This document shows positions 1-7,713 of a stretch of 41,126 nucleotides of DNA, one piece after another (position 1 is the stretch's first letter; every line of letters starts with the position of its first letter). Source of the DNA: a virus; IMG/VR virus record IMGVR_UViG_3300022698_000231, positions 1-41,126 of that record; one strand, written 5' to 3'. Below the pieces are notes generated by a model. That model was not told the origin of the DNA. It searched no databases and saw only the letters and a list, made by a program, of their open reading frames with translations. The position numbers and the translations under genes were made by a program.

Positions 1-1
1 A

Positions 2-361
2 GTTTCTTTAGGATGGAAACCAGATGATTTTCAAATGTCTGTTTTCTCAAAATTAGTCTTTCAAGGAAAAGCAATATGTAAGATTGGAATGGATAGCTGC
101 CTGATCAATCATGTCATAAAATATGTTGAACTCAATGAGCTACAAAAGATGTCTCTTGATACTTGTGAAGGGTCAAGGATGTCAGCATACATTACACCTG
201 ATATGAAAATGATGCCGTGTAGCTTTGCAAACAAAGAAAGATGGGCAAGACCAATCAATCGAAAAAACTCAATTGAACACATTTGGAATAAATCCTTAGT
301 GTTCAATCGGTTCAGGAAGATCTTAGAAAAAACACATGATTGTTGCCCGTTAGGATTATAG
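2..361 (+). CDS. Radical SAM/SPASM-type protein, C-terminal part
   Basis: This is the 3' end of a gene that begins before the window; the frame is open from base 2. The visible 119 residues end in a SPASM-like auxiliary cluster region: CEGSR, then a beta segment with PCSF, then IEHIWN, FNRFRK and a final CCPLGL. That order (C-G-R, PCSF, IWN, FR, CxxC-like end) is typical of radical-SAM maturases with SPASM domains, which place extra Fe-S clusters and modify peptides or small molecules. The radical-SAM core (CxxxCxxC) would lie upstream and is not visible. The next gene starts 10 bases later, so this probably belongs to the unit running to 2179. Assignment rests only on the C-terminal pattern. 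Confidence 0.7.
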   Translation, partial: VSLGWKPDDFQMSVFSKLVFQGKAICKIGMDSCLINHVIKYVELNELQKMSLDTCEGSRMSAYITPDMKMMPCSFANKERWARPINRKNSIEHIWNKSLVFNRFRKILEKTHDCCPLGL

Positions 362-371
362 AAAGGCGAAC

Positions 372-596
372 ATGAAAAAATTCAAATTTTTATCAATGGT
401 TCTTCTAGAAGAATGGTATCTAGAAGAACTAAAAAAGTTCAATGACCACAGATTTGATAAAGAGCGATTTTTTGTTTATTTGGGTGAAATACCAAACATG
501 TTAGGTCATTGTGTAGTTGCAGGTCAAAATTCAGGAAAAATTTATGCAGGATATCATATAGAAGATTTTAGACTACCAACTGATGAGGAATTATGA
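372..596 (+). CDS. Small hypothetical protein
   Basis: A 74-residue protein that I do not recognise. It is rich in charged and aromatic residues, with no signal peptide or membrane segment; the middle (FFVYLGEIPNMLGHCVVAG) looks like a beta hairpin and the end (LPTDEEL) is acidic. It starts 10 bases after the SPASM gene behind a weak AAAGGCG ribosome site. Its stop overlaps the next start as ATGA, so translation of the two is probably coupled. Position between a radical-SAM enzyme and the SSSSSF protein raises the possibility that it is an accessory factor or binding partner, but nothing in the sequence proves this. Confidence 0.75.
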   Translation: MKKFKFLSMVLLEEWYLEELKKFNDHRFDKERFFVYLGEIPNMLGHCVVAGQNSGKIYAGYHIEDFRLPTDEEL

Positions 597-1096
597 AAAT
601 AAAAAGTGACTTTGTAACAAACTCTAGTTCATCATCATTTATTATAATGTGGCCCTTTCCAGTAACAAAGATCGAGCATGTTGCCCAGTTTATTCGTAGA
701 CCTGATTTTCAAAAAGCAATATTTGCAGATATTGAAAATCAAGGACATACTTATGCTGGTCCATCTTCAATACCAAAAATAGTCAATGAGTTAATGGAAG
801 GAACTGTTCGTGGTTTAACACATAGTTGGGATCATGCAGAAACTGTTGCTAGAAGAGAGGGAGTTGATAAATGGGACATTCACAGAAATAGAATATGGAG
901 TCTGGAGTGTACTGAAGAAGCCAACATCATTAGAAGAATGCAAGCTATTGAAATGGCTAAATCATTCATAATAGAAAATGGACCGGGCTATGTCTACTTT
1001 TTTGAATATGGTGACGAAGGCGGCGGAGTCTATGCTGACCTTGAGCATGAAAATGATTGGGGTGGGTTACCAGGAATCAGAATCAGCCACCATTGA
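593..1096 (+). CDS. Protein with N-terminal VTNSSSSSF signature
   Basis: A 167-residue protein opening with MKIKSDFVTNSSSSSFII. From memory, a KxRxDFVTNSSSSSF N terminus recurs on otherwise unrelated proteins of bacteria and phages; I know of no firmly established function. The remaining body is soluble and mixed alpha/beta, with a glycine-rich acidic patch (GDEGGGVYADLEHEND) near residues 140-155. The gene overlaps the preceding one by ATGA and lies one small gene after a radical-SAM/SPASM protein. The conserved serine run could be a recognition or modification site for such an enzyme. That link is inference from adjacency only. Confidence 0.8.
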   Translation: MKIKSDFVTNSSSSSFIIMWPFPVTKIEHVAQFIRRPDFQKAIFADIENQGHTYAGPSSIPKIVNELMEGTVRGLTHSWDHAETVARREGVDKWDIHRNRIWSLECTEEANIIRRMQAIEMAKSFIIENGPGYVYFFEYGDEGGGVYADLEHENDWGGLPGIRISHH

Positions 1097-1157
1097 AGAA
1101 GGTTACCGAACTCGAAATATCAGGATGACAAACGTTCTTCATCCAGGGGAAGACAGT

Positions 1158-1688
1158 ATGAACATGAATTTAGATGACCCAAATGATTACCGTGAATTAA
1201 ATACGAGAATCAAAAATTATATTATGGCAGAATTTGTAGCTGTTCCTCCGGACTTTGATCTCAAAAGTCATCTTAGCATGAGAGAACAGGTTGGAATATT
1301 TGATATAAAAGATGTTGATTTAAAACAGGTTGAATTAATATCAAGTAGTGTCACATGTTCTCCTGTATTCTGTTCTCTCAATAACGCAATCCTTCATCCA
1401 AGATCATGTTTCTTCTTTCTTCAGTTACTGGATGAATTAAATCTCATTCTCAAAAAAATAGATAATCCAGTTAGAAGGGGGAGACAAGAATATAAAAGTT
1501 TTGCTGAAAAATGGGAACAAGATCGCCATAATTATGTACATGGTCAAGAAGTATTTAGAATAAGCCTTATAATTATCAATGTAGTTCAATTTATGAATCA
1601 AGAGATCATTGATGAAGCATGGAAGGCAATGGAGAGTTTACAACAATATCAAAAAGAAGTGGATTCATTGAATTTTAAATTTGACTGA
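1158..1688 (+). CDS. Hypothetical protein
   Basis: An unrecognised protein of about 176 residues. The frame is open further upstream into the preceding gene, but the ATG at 1158 is preferred because AGGGGAAG lies 5-6 bases before it and because earlier ATGs would overlap the SSSSSF gene heavily; 1125 is an alternative. The N-terminal half includes VAVPPDFDLKSHL and two cysteines (VTCSPVFCS). The C-terminal half is helical and charged, with long amphipathic helices from about residue 95. No catalytic motif is visible. It lies in the same rightward unit as its neighbours. Confidence 0.65.
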   Translation: MNMNLDDPNDYRELNTRIKNYIMAEFVAVPPDFDLKSHLSMREQVGIFDIKDVDLKQVELISSSVTCSPVFCSLNNAILHPRSCFFFLQLLDELNLILKKIDNPVRRGRQEYKSFAEKWEQDRHNYVHGQEVFRISLIIINVVQFMNQEIIDEAWKAMESLQQYQKEVDSLNFKFD

Positions 1689-1699
1689 AAGGATTTCAA

Positions 1700-2179
1700 A
1701 TGAAAAGACCGATTTTTGCAGTCATCGCTATCTGGTTATGTTTGGTTCCCTTCGCTTTAGCAGGACCAACCGCAGTTCAGATCGACAGGTTCATGGCCAT
1801 CGACCGTCTTGGGCCAAACAACTATGACCTTGAAACTCTGAGAATTGATGACCCTGAAAATCCATTTGTTAGCATTTATGTAACACATATTATCGGAACA
1901 GGATTTCAATTCTCCGACCCAAGCAACACTTCAATTGCTTGTCGTCTTACGGGTGATATACCAGTGGACAAAGATGGCAATCAAATCATCAACAAATCAA
2001 CCAATCATGATATTGCCCATTTCAGCAAATCAATTGGGACAAAGGAGATGAAAATCTCCAGAACTTACGACAAAGTGAAAAATGTTCTCATCTATAATGT
2101 CTACACCACGAAATTATTTGATGGGTCCATGAAGCATTCACTTTCGGTTGTACCGCTCGGAAAACCCCTTTCTCCCTAA
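1700..2179 (+). CDS. Exported protein with signal peptide
   Basis: A 159-residue protein whose first 21 residues are a classic signal peptide: MKRP, a hydrophobic core (FAVIAIWLCLVPFA) and an ALA-G cleavage site. The mature part is beta-rich without recognisable motifs; it has a single cysteine (SIACRL). It is the last gene of the rightward unit and is followed by a strong terminator. The ribosome site AAAGGA precedes the ATG by 6 bases. A phage protein sent to the periplasm or outside could act in superinfection exclusion or envelope modification, but no function can be read from the sequence. Confidence 0.75.
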   Translation: MKRPIFAVIAIWLCLVPFALAGPTAVQIDRFMAIDRLGPNNYDLETLRIDDPENPFVSIYVTHIIGTGFQFSDPSNTSIACRLTGDIPVDKDGNQIINKSTNHDIAHFSKSIGTKEMKISRTYDKVKNVLIYNVYTTKLFDGSMKHSLSVVPLGKPLSP

Positions 2180-2190
2180 TAATGCCGACG

Positions 2191-2236
2191 AAAAATTAGC
2201 CACCCAAGATAACTCAAGGGTGGCTAATTTTTTTGC
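2191..2236. terminator. Bidirectional intrinsic terminator
   Basis: A long perfect stem, AAAATTAGCCACCC paired with GGGTGGCTAATTTT around a 12-base loop, has A residues on the left and seven T residues on the right. It therefore can stop transcription from both sides. It sits between the rightward gene ending at 2179 and the leftward tail sheath gene ending at 2242. Confidence 0.9.
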
Positions 2237-2241
2237 TTAGA

Positions 2242-4194
2242 TTAAACGATGAAGAAGTTCAGTTCAATCTGTTCAACAGTTCTGGTTGGTTCTAGAGTTA
2301 CGTCTACGTGGAATCTCTTAGTACGTCTCTCGTAGTCTGTTGCACCAACTGAAACTGAGTAGTTTGTAAGACCACGTTTCTTTTTGATCTCTTCAAGGAA
2401 TTCAACCAATCTACTTGAAACCTGTGCCCAAGTAATTGGATCATTCTGTTCAAAGATGAAGAAACGACAGAAGTCTTCAAATGCTCTCTTGATGTATAGA
2501 ACAAGTCTTACAATGTTCAAATCTTGAAGAGCACTTGCTCTGGCTTGAGATGTCAACTGACCCCAAACAACATAACCAGGATTGAATTTCACAATCGGGT
2601 TTAGTTGTTTAAAGTATAGCTGATCTCTCTCGCCAAGACGAGGATTGTAACGAAGTTCCTTAATTGTATCAATTGCTGCTCTATTGAAACCAGCAGCTGC
2701 AAACCAAAGTTCAGCTACAGTATCGTTTCTTGGTAGAATGTAGGACATGTGGTAGATTGGTGAGAACCAAACATCTTGTCCTGTAAATGAATCGAAAACT
2801 TTATTATATGATTCGTACAATGCAACAAAGTAATTGTTAAATGTGTTAGTATTATTTCTTGTTGCAAGAGCAAGATTAACTGTTGCATTGTCACCGTTAT
2901 CCATGATACCAACACAGTCACGTCTGGTTTGACATAATGTGCTGATAGCTGTCTTAACATCTGATGGATAACCACAATCGAAAACCATTGAGAAGTAAAC
3001 ATTTTCATTATCAAGAACTGTATCGTCAATGATACCACTGTACGCTTGATTTAGAAGTGTTGTTGCTTCAGTTTGATCTAGAGTTCCATCAGCCTGTAGA
3101 AGATCGCCATCACTTCCTTTTCTTAGTGGTACAGGATCAGATGATGCAAAGGCTGATGCAAGGTTAGCATAACCTTTCTTGATACGATATTCCATATCAG
3201 TAGTTGGATCAAAATCTGCTGTATTTCCATTCCATGCTTGAGTTGATAATGATTTCTCTGCAAACACAGTGATAGTATCATCATCAAAACCTGCTGCTGG
3301 TCCACACCAGCCCCAAATTTCATTTCCTCTAGCATCTTTTACAACAATAATATAATCTCCACTGCCAGCACCTTCCCATTCAGAGAAGTCCTGCTTGATA
3401 TCTGTAAGATCAGCAGCACCAGGTGTAATTGTTGCAGTAATATTTGTATCAATGTCTTTGTCATATACTCTGACAACTTCATCATAACCAGCAGAAAATC
3501 TATCTGTATCTTCATCAATATATGCTTCTGCTCTCAATACTGATGAATATGTATTCAAGACATCAACAATCCAGATTGATTCTCCAGCGCTATCTTGTGC
3601 TGTTTTTAAGAATGACACATCAAATGATTCTATAATCGCATCATCCCCATCTGATTGTCTTTCATAGATGTCAAGAATATACTGATCCCAGAGGGTTGGA
3701 TTAGCAACCTCCGTTAATCTTATACCAAGTCTGTTATACCATTGTCCTCTTCCGATTGGATATAAGAAACACACTGGAAATGCAGTGCCATCTTGTTGTA
3801 AATTTGATTGCAATTCATCTGTATCGTTCATACCTTCAACAAATGTAATTTGCATACCTGCGGTTGAGTCGCCAGCCTGTACTGTTGCATCAATTCTCAT
3901 ATTTGCATAAGTAGCATTATCAGGTAATACTCTCATGAAATATAGAGAACCAGATTCTCCTAAATAGTTGTAAGCACAGTATGGGCCTTGGCCATAATAC
4001 TTTCCATAAGTCGCAATATTTGGTTCACCAAATTCGGAAATCAAATCAGCTCTTGATCCGATAAATTTGAGAGTGTTGTCTTCTCCTTTTTCAGTCAGAG
4101 CTGCAATAAATCCGATTGTTGATGGAACCGCTTGGACGAATTGAGATAAATCTATTATTTTTGAAAAAACTCCAGGCGAGACATTTGCTGCCAT
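2242..4194 (-). CDS. Contractile tail sheath protein (T4 gp18-like)
   Basis: A 650-residue major tail sheath subunit, which polymerises around the tail tube and contracts on infection. T4 gp18 is about 659 residues, so this is full length. The N terminus (SPGVFSKIIDLS then VPSTIGFIAALTEKG) is the usual sheath opening. The C-terminal 130 residues carry the conserved contractile-sheath core: GYVVWGQLTSQ, DLNIVRLVLYIKRAFED, FEQND, and the final YERRTKRFHVDVTLEPTRTVEQI. The central region (about 80-400) is the variable surface domain. The start codon overlaps the stop of the upstream HNH gene (TAATG), and its AGGAGG ribosome site lies inside the HNH gene's last codons. It is the last gene of a leftward unit. 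Confidence 0.95.
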   Translation of the reverse strand: MAANVSPGVFSKIIDLSQFVQAVPSTIGFIAALTEKGEDNTLKFIGSRADLISEFGEPNIATYGKYYGQGPYCAYNYLGESGSLYFMRVLPDNATYANMRIDATVQAGDSTAGMQITFVEGMNDTDELQSNLQQDGTAFPVCFLYPIGRGQWYNRLGIRLTEVANPTLWDQYILDIYERQSDGDDAIIESFDVSFLKTAQDSAGESIWIVDVLNTYSSVLRAEAYIDEDTDRFSAGYDEVVRVYDKDIDTNITATITPGAADLTDIKQDFSEWEGAGSGDYIIVVKDARGNEIWGWCGPAAGFDDDTITVFAEKSLSTQAWNGNTADFDPTTDMEYRIKKGYANLASAFASSDPVPLRKGSDGDLLQADGTLDQTEATTLLNQAYSGIIDDTVLDNENVYFSMVFDCGYPSDVKTAISTLCQTRRDCVGIMDNGDNATVNLALATRNNTNTFNNYFVALYESYNKVFDSFTGQDVWFSPIYHMSYILPRNDTVAELWFAAAGFNRAAIDTIKELRYNPRLGERDQLYFKQLNPIVKFNPGYVVWGQLTSQARASALQDLNIVRLVLYIKRAFEDFCRFFIFEQNDPITWAQVSSRLVEFLEEIKKKRGLTNYSVSVGATDYERRTKRFHVDVTLEPTRTVEQIELNFFIV

Positions 4195-5084
4195 TAGCGT
4201 ATCCTCCTACTTAAAATATTTTGTCGATTATCTATGCTTAAATTTCTTTCAACCTGTAATACTAATCTCCTTGAAAATTTTTCATTTTTTAATATTTCTC
4301 TATTTATTGTTTTTAGATACGCTTTCCAAAAATCTCTATTACCATTTGTTGTTGCATGGCAAGGTATACATAGATAGATCAAATTTCTTCTTCTATTGTC
4401 TTTTTTTACATAATTTATATGATGTAAATTCTTCCTTTTTTCTAATTTACAAAAACATATTGGACAAAAATCATATTGTTCTTTTAGAATCTTTTTTCTT
4501 AAGTTAAGATCATAAAATCTAAAATTATACTGATCAGCATCCTGAAATGAACAAGAAGGTTCTTTCTTCTTAACATCCCTTAAATATTTCGCTTTTTCTA
4601 ATCCAAAAATCTCCTCATATGTTTTCCCTTTTCTTTTTAAACTAAGTAAAAATCTAGTTTCTGATGTATGGTGTTTTCCAAAAAATGAGTTTTTATCACC
4701 ACAAAAATTATTATGAAATATATCTGAAAGCTTTTTCTTTAACAAATTCGCTTTTTCAACTCCATGAATTTCTTCGTATTTTTTTCCTCTATTTGGATTA
4801 CCATTATTTTTAGACATCCAATGATTTTTTCCTGATGTCTTAGAAACTCTTTTTTTAATGATACTATGATCTTTACTTTGACATTTTATCGAGCAATAAT
4901 CATGATATCCCTGGTTTATGTTTATATAATTCGTGACCTTATTACAAATCAAACAAAAACCTTCATGTTTTAACTTCAAATAATTATCATAATATTCTTT
5001 ACTTTTAAGATTATGCTGATAAAAAACATGCTTTTGTAAACTTCTAAAATTCTTAACAGTTTGATTACAGATTAAACATTTCAT
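4194..5084 (-). CDS. HNH homing endonuclease with NUMOD3-like repeats
   Basis: A freestanding homing endonuclease of about 296 residues. It begins with a C2H2-like finger (MKCLICNQ with a following HVFYQH) and a second CxxC pair (CLICNK / CSIKC). The middle has lysine-rich NUMOD3-type DNA-binding repeats (GKKYEEIHGVEKA and the near repeat GKTYEEIFGLEKA). The HNH nuclease is C-terminal: CPICFCKLEK, LHHINYVKKDNRRRNLIYLC, CHATTNGNRDF. The upstream virion gene's TAA overlaps this ATG (TAATG), so I prefer this start over one 18 bases earlier. The gene is wedged between a virion gene and the sheath gene and contributes the ribosome site of the latter, so it is well settled in the operon. Confidence 0.88.
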   Translation of the reverse strand: MKCLICNQTVKNFRSLQKHVFYQHNLKSKEYYDNYLKLKHEGFCLICNKVTNYININQGYHDYCSIKCQSKDHSIIKKRVSKTSGKNHWMSKNNGNPNRGKKYEEIHGVEKANLLKKKLSDIFHNNFCGDKNSFFGKHHTSETRFLLSLKRKGKTYEEIFGLEKAKYLRDVKKKEPSCSFQDADQYNFRFYDLNLRKKILKEQYDFCPICFCKLEKRKNLHHINYVKKDNRRRNLIYLCIPCHATTNGNRDFWKAYLKTINREILKNEKFSRRLVLQVERNLSIDNRQNILSRRIR

Positions 5085-5761
5085 TATACATACAAGAACC
5101 ATGAAAAAATTAATCGTCTATCTTCCGTTTTTACAATGGATGGGAAGGTCACCCTTGAGAAAATAACAAATGGTCCTCCAAAGCCACCAACTGTACTTGT
5201 AGAAGCATATAAACCAGCTTCGCTTATTTGAGTGCCATTTGCGTAACTAGCGGCAACGGTTGTGGTAACTTTTAGAACTAACCATTTATCATCATTTAAA
5301 GCGTCCTGTTCAAACTCAATTGAATCAAAGGGGATTTTGTAAAAACCAGCTACAGGGGAGCTTCTATAATCTGCTGCAACCGAAGTAGCATCAGTAATCA
5401 TAATTGGATTGTTCAGTTCAGTATCTAAAAGAGTTGGTGGGGCTGGGTTTAAAGGATTTCCTGGAATAACACCGCCATCGCCCAAACCGAACCAACTTAA
5501 AAATTGATCCTTGGTTGAGGAAACATTTGGATTGTCAATATTTACAAATCTTTGAGCTAACCATTCACGTCCAATATAAAGAACTAAATTTGATTTCCCC
5601 ACTAATTTTTTGTTGCCAGATTCATCCACCTCATAAATCTCAACGAACCCTTCTGGCTTCCCATCGTTGGCTCTTCTACCAGAACCAAACTGATCGTTTA
5701 AACAATTGTCACCATAAACATCCTTAGCAACAACTTCTATTGTCTCAATTTTCTTTTCCAT
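5084..5761 (-). CDS. Putative virion structural protein
   Basis: A soluble protein of about 225 residues, first in the leftward operon that continues through the HNH gene into the tail sheath. It shows a beta-rich pattern: LVLYIGREWLAQRFVNI near residue 65, a Gly-Pro-rich loop (GDGGVIPGNPLNPAPPT), GTQISEAGLYAS, and a terminal IVKTEDRRLIFSWFLYV. This C-terminal phrase is familiar from tail or virion proteins of large phages, but I cannot give a T4 equivalent. The start at 5761 is chosen because AAGGAAA precedes that ATG; a frame extension of 10 codons upstream lacks a ribosome site. Confidence 0.7.
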   Translation of the reverse strand: MEKKIETIEVVAKDVYGDNCLNDQFGSGRRANDGKPEGFVEIYEVDESGNKKLVGKSNLVLYIGREWLAQRFVNIDNPNVSSTKDQFLSWFGLGDGGVIPGNPLNPAPPTLLDTELNNPIMITDATSVAADYRSSPVAGFYKIPFDSIEFEQDALNDDKWLVLKVTTTVAASYANGTQISEAGLYASTSTVGGFGGPFVIFSRVTFPSIVKTEDRRLIFSWFLYV

Positions 5762-5793
5762 AAGTGATTTCCTTTTTATGACGGTGAACATAC

Positions 5794-5810
5794 TTTATAT
5801 TTTGTTCTTA
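5794..5810 (-). promoter_or_regulatory. Late-type promoter motif
   Basis: On the minus strand this reads TAAGAACAAAATATAAA, one of ten copies of a motif found upstream of leftward units in this window. It lies 33 bases before the start of the virion protein gene at 5761. The TATAAA end resembles the T4 late core TATAAATA; the late assignment is inference from the genes it precedes. Confidence 0.65.
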
Positions 5811-5842
5811 GAATGTGGAAGGTTTGGATCTGAAATCGACGT

Positions 5843-5901
5843 AAAAAAGAGGGCGTTAGCAAACATGAGCTACCGAATGTCAATGCTATACTAACGCCCT
5901 C
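5843..5901 (-). terminator. Intrinsic terminator
   Basis: The arms GAGGGCGTTAG (minus strand, from 5901) and CTAACGCCCTC (ending 5849) form an 11-bp perfect stem, followed on the minus strand by six T residues (5848-5843). The 31-base loop is large. It lies just downstream of the His-tract protein gene that ends at 5930. Confidence 0.85.
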
Positions 5902-5929
5902 GCATAAAACCCCACACGATTTTATTTCA

Positions 5930-6763
5930 TTATTCTAGATATGTCCCACAATTAGGACAATATTTAAAAGATGATTTAGATTTTGTTCCACAAGTTTTAC
6001 ATTCTAGTTTTGTTTGAACAGTTACAGGAGCAGTTACTTGAGCTTGGTTTTCTGTAATTCCCTTCAATTGAATTGTAATGACTTTAGATTGTTCAAGTGC
6101 CCCAATAGAAGCATAGCGAAATTCCTGGTTACATTCTGACCCTTTAACTGTAATTCCTTCATCAGATAATGGCTGTGATTCAACACCAAGAGATTCAACT
6201 TGAACCATATTTGAACTTTGAGTGTTTCCAGCACATCCAACAATATCAGATGCATTATTTGAAAATACAGATCTTACATTATCTGCTGAACCATATTTTG
6301 CAGATGAATTACCATTAAACCAATCGTTATAATTCCAGTGGTGATATATATGTTCATTTCTATGATGATGGTGATGGTGATGATGTTCTGTAAGAATTGT
6401 TTTGATTGTTTCAACTTCTTTTTCAAAAGCAAATTCAACACGAACTAATCCATCATCAACTCTATCACCTCTATGGTCTTGAATCTGTTTTGTCTTGTGA
6501 ATAAACTTAAATCTGTTTCTTGCAACATTCCCACTAAGAAATCCTTGAAGTTCTGTTGTTTCATTTGAACCTAAAATCAACGAACTGTAATCAAGAGCGT
6601 CTTGGCCATCAACGTGAACTTTGACAGAAGCTCGTCTTGAATTTAGATTTTTTAGAAGGATTGAATACTCACTTCCGAAAGGTAGGTGAACAGCACCATC
6701 TCTAACTCTCAGGATTTTACCGTTACATTTTACTTCTACTACGAAATTGTCTTTGTATGTCAT
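5930..6763 (-). CDS. His-tract, zinc-ribbon putative virion protein
   Basis: A protein of 277 residues with three parts. Residues 1-125 are beta-rich (FVVEVKCNGKILRVRDG, LPFGSEYSILLKNLNSR), a pattern I associate with accessory virion proteins of large phages. Residues 127-134 are eight consecutive histidines followed by RNEHIYHHW, a natural metal-binding tract. The last 20 residues are a zinc ribbon (CKTCG then CPNCG). The start at 6763 is fixed by AAAGGAG ten bases upstream. The gene is alone between a terminator (5843-5901) and a late-type motif (6846-6862). Function is unknown; the two metal sites suggest metal-dependent folding or assembly. Confidence 0.75.
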   Translation of the reverse strand: MTYKDNFVVEVKCNGKILRVRDGAVHLPFGSEYSILLKNLNSRRASVKVHVDGQDALDYSSLILGSNETTELQGFLSGNVARNRFKFIHKTKQIQDHRGDRVDDGLVRVEFAFEKEVETIKTILTEHHHHHHHHRNEHIYHHWNYNDWFNGNSSAKYGSADNVRSVFSNNASDIVGCAGNTQSSNMVQVESLGVESQPLSDEGITVKGSECNQEFRYASIGALEQSKVITIQLKGITENQAQVTAPVTVQTKLECKTCGTKSKSSFKYCPNCGTYLE

Positions 6764-6845
6764 GATAGTTTCTCCTTTACAGGTCATCGACTAAGACCTC
6801 AATTTTTTTTAGTTTAAAGTCGATTGGTACTATCGTGTGGCGTTT

Positions 6846-6862
6846 CATTTAATTTGTTCTTA
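6846..6862 (-). promoter_or_regulatory. Late-type promoter motif
   Basis: Minus strand reads TAAGAACAAATTAAATG, a variant of the TTAGAACAAAATATAAA consensus. It lies between the HNH gene ending at 6864 and the His-tract gene starting at 6763, with an 83-base leader. The leader contains an inverted repeat (ATCGACT at 6786-6792 and AGTCGAT at 6818-6824). Confidence 0.6.
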
Positions 6863-6863
6863 T

Positions 6864-7379
6864 TTAATAACCATATCTCCTATGTAATATTGCCAGATAC
6901 CAACTTTCATTCCATTCTCTATCTGCATTAGCTCTTCCATTACAACTTAAACAAAGAGTTATTAAATTCTTATGAGAACAGTCCTTTTTATTATAATTGA
7001 TATGATGTAATGTTAGACGACATGAAATATTTTGACAATCAGGATTTAAACATTTATATCCATCTCGTTTCTTTATTGATTCTTTATAGTCTTTGTCTTG
7101 CCACACATCACAATATGGTTCACATGAAAGACCGCCTTTCCATGCTGGATGAGTATCTCCTTGACAGTTTTTCATCATCCATTTACTATGTTTAGGTCGT
7201 TTCTTTCCCTTCCAAAAACAAGTTCGTCCTTTATTTCCTTCGCTTACTTTTTGATTTGTTTCTTTTGCTCTTTTCTTCCCATTCCAATAGTGACCTTTTA
7301 TATACGAAGGTGTCCCACGATGTTTATGCCACGGTTTAATTTCTATTGGTTGCCCACAACCACATTTACACAATCTCAT
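6864..7379 (-). CDS. HNH homing endonuclease
   Basis: A 171-residue homing endonuclease. It opens with a zinc finger (MRLCKCGCGQPI), then NUMOD3-like lysine-rich repeats (HYWNGKKRAKETNQK, FWKGKKRPKHSK, HPAWKGG). The HNH nuclease follows: KRDGYKCLNPDC, LTLHHINYNKKDCSHKNLITLC and CNGRANADREW. It has the same organisation as small phage HNH mobile genes. A late-type motif touches each end of the gene (6846-6862 and 7380-7394), as if the gene was inserted at, or duplicated, a promoter. The leader before its ATG is nearly absent and no ribosome site is evident, so expression may be weak. Confidence 0.88.
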   Translation of the reverse strand: MRLCKCGCGQPIEIKPWHKHRGTPSYIKGHYWNGKKRAKETNQKVSEGNKGRTCFWKGKKRPKHSKWMMKNCQGDTHPAWKGGLSCEPYCDVWQDKDYKESIKKRDGYKCLNPDCQNISCRLTLHHINYNKKDCSHKNLITLCLSCNGRANADREWNESWYLAILHRRYGY

Positions 7380-7394
7380 ATTTATTTGTTCTCA
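7380..7394 (-). promoter_or_regulatory. Late-type promoter motif next to HNH start
   Basis: Minus strand reads TGAGAACAAATAAAT directly followed by the ATG of the HNH gene. If used as a promoter the transcript would be almost leaderless. It lies back to back with the early-type motif at 7409-7424. Confidence 0.5.
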
Positions 7395-7408
7395 TTTTTT
7401 AAATGATA

Positions 7409-7424
7409 TTCTATATATATTAAT
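7409..7424 (+). promoter_or_regulatory. Early-type promoter motif
   Basis: Exact copy of TTCTATATATATTAAT, one of eight near-identical copies that each precede a rightward gene unit. No standard -35 hexamer is seen. It leads into the small membrane protein gene at 7490. Confidence 0.75.
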
Positions 7425-7489
7425 TAGTGATAGAAGAAAACTTTGGCGAAGGGAATCTATTTTTTTATTATAAAGTGGGGGAGGAGGGT

Positions 7490-7711
7490 ATGAGCGATAA
7501 AGAAAAGATATTATGGAATTTCATGCTTTCATCATGTTTGGCAGGTTTGTATATCGGAGCTGCTATAGTAGTAGGTATAGTAACATTCATTAATTTCAAT
7601 GTAAAAATGTTAGTACTTACAGCAATTTTAATTTTAGTTGGCTATACTCTTGGATTCAATGCTGATAAACAATTTCGAATACTACGAACTATATTAACTA
7701 AAGAGAGGTAA
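7490..7711 (+). CDS. Small two-helix membrane protein
   Basis: A 73-residue protein with two predicted membrane helices (about residues 10-33, LSSCLAGLYIGAAIVVGIVT, and 38-56, MLVLTAILILVGYTLGF) and a short basic tail (FRILRTILTKER). The start at 7490 is set by the very strong GGGGGAGGAGGG site; the frame runs 21 codons further upstream without one. It is the first gene after the early-type motif at 7409. No family recognised; it may alter the host inner membrane during early infection. Confidence 0.8.
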   Translation: MSDKEKILWNFMLSSCLAGLYIGAAIVVGIVTFINFNVKMLVLTAILILVGYTLGFNADKQFRILRTILTKER

Positions 7712-7713
7712 TT

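Noticed and set aside
6362-6385. Artificial His-tag or vector contamination
   Set aside because: The eight-histidine tract is in the middle of a phage-type protein, is continued by RNEHIYHHW, and has native promoter, ribosome site and terminator around it.
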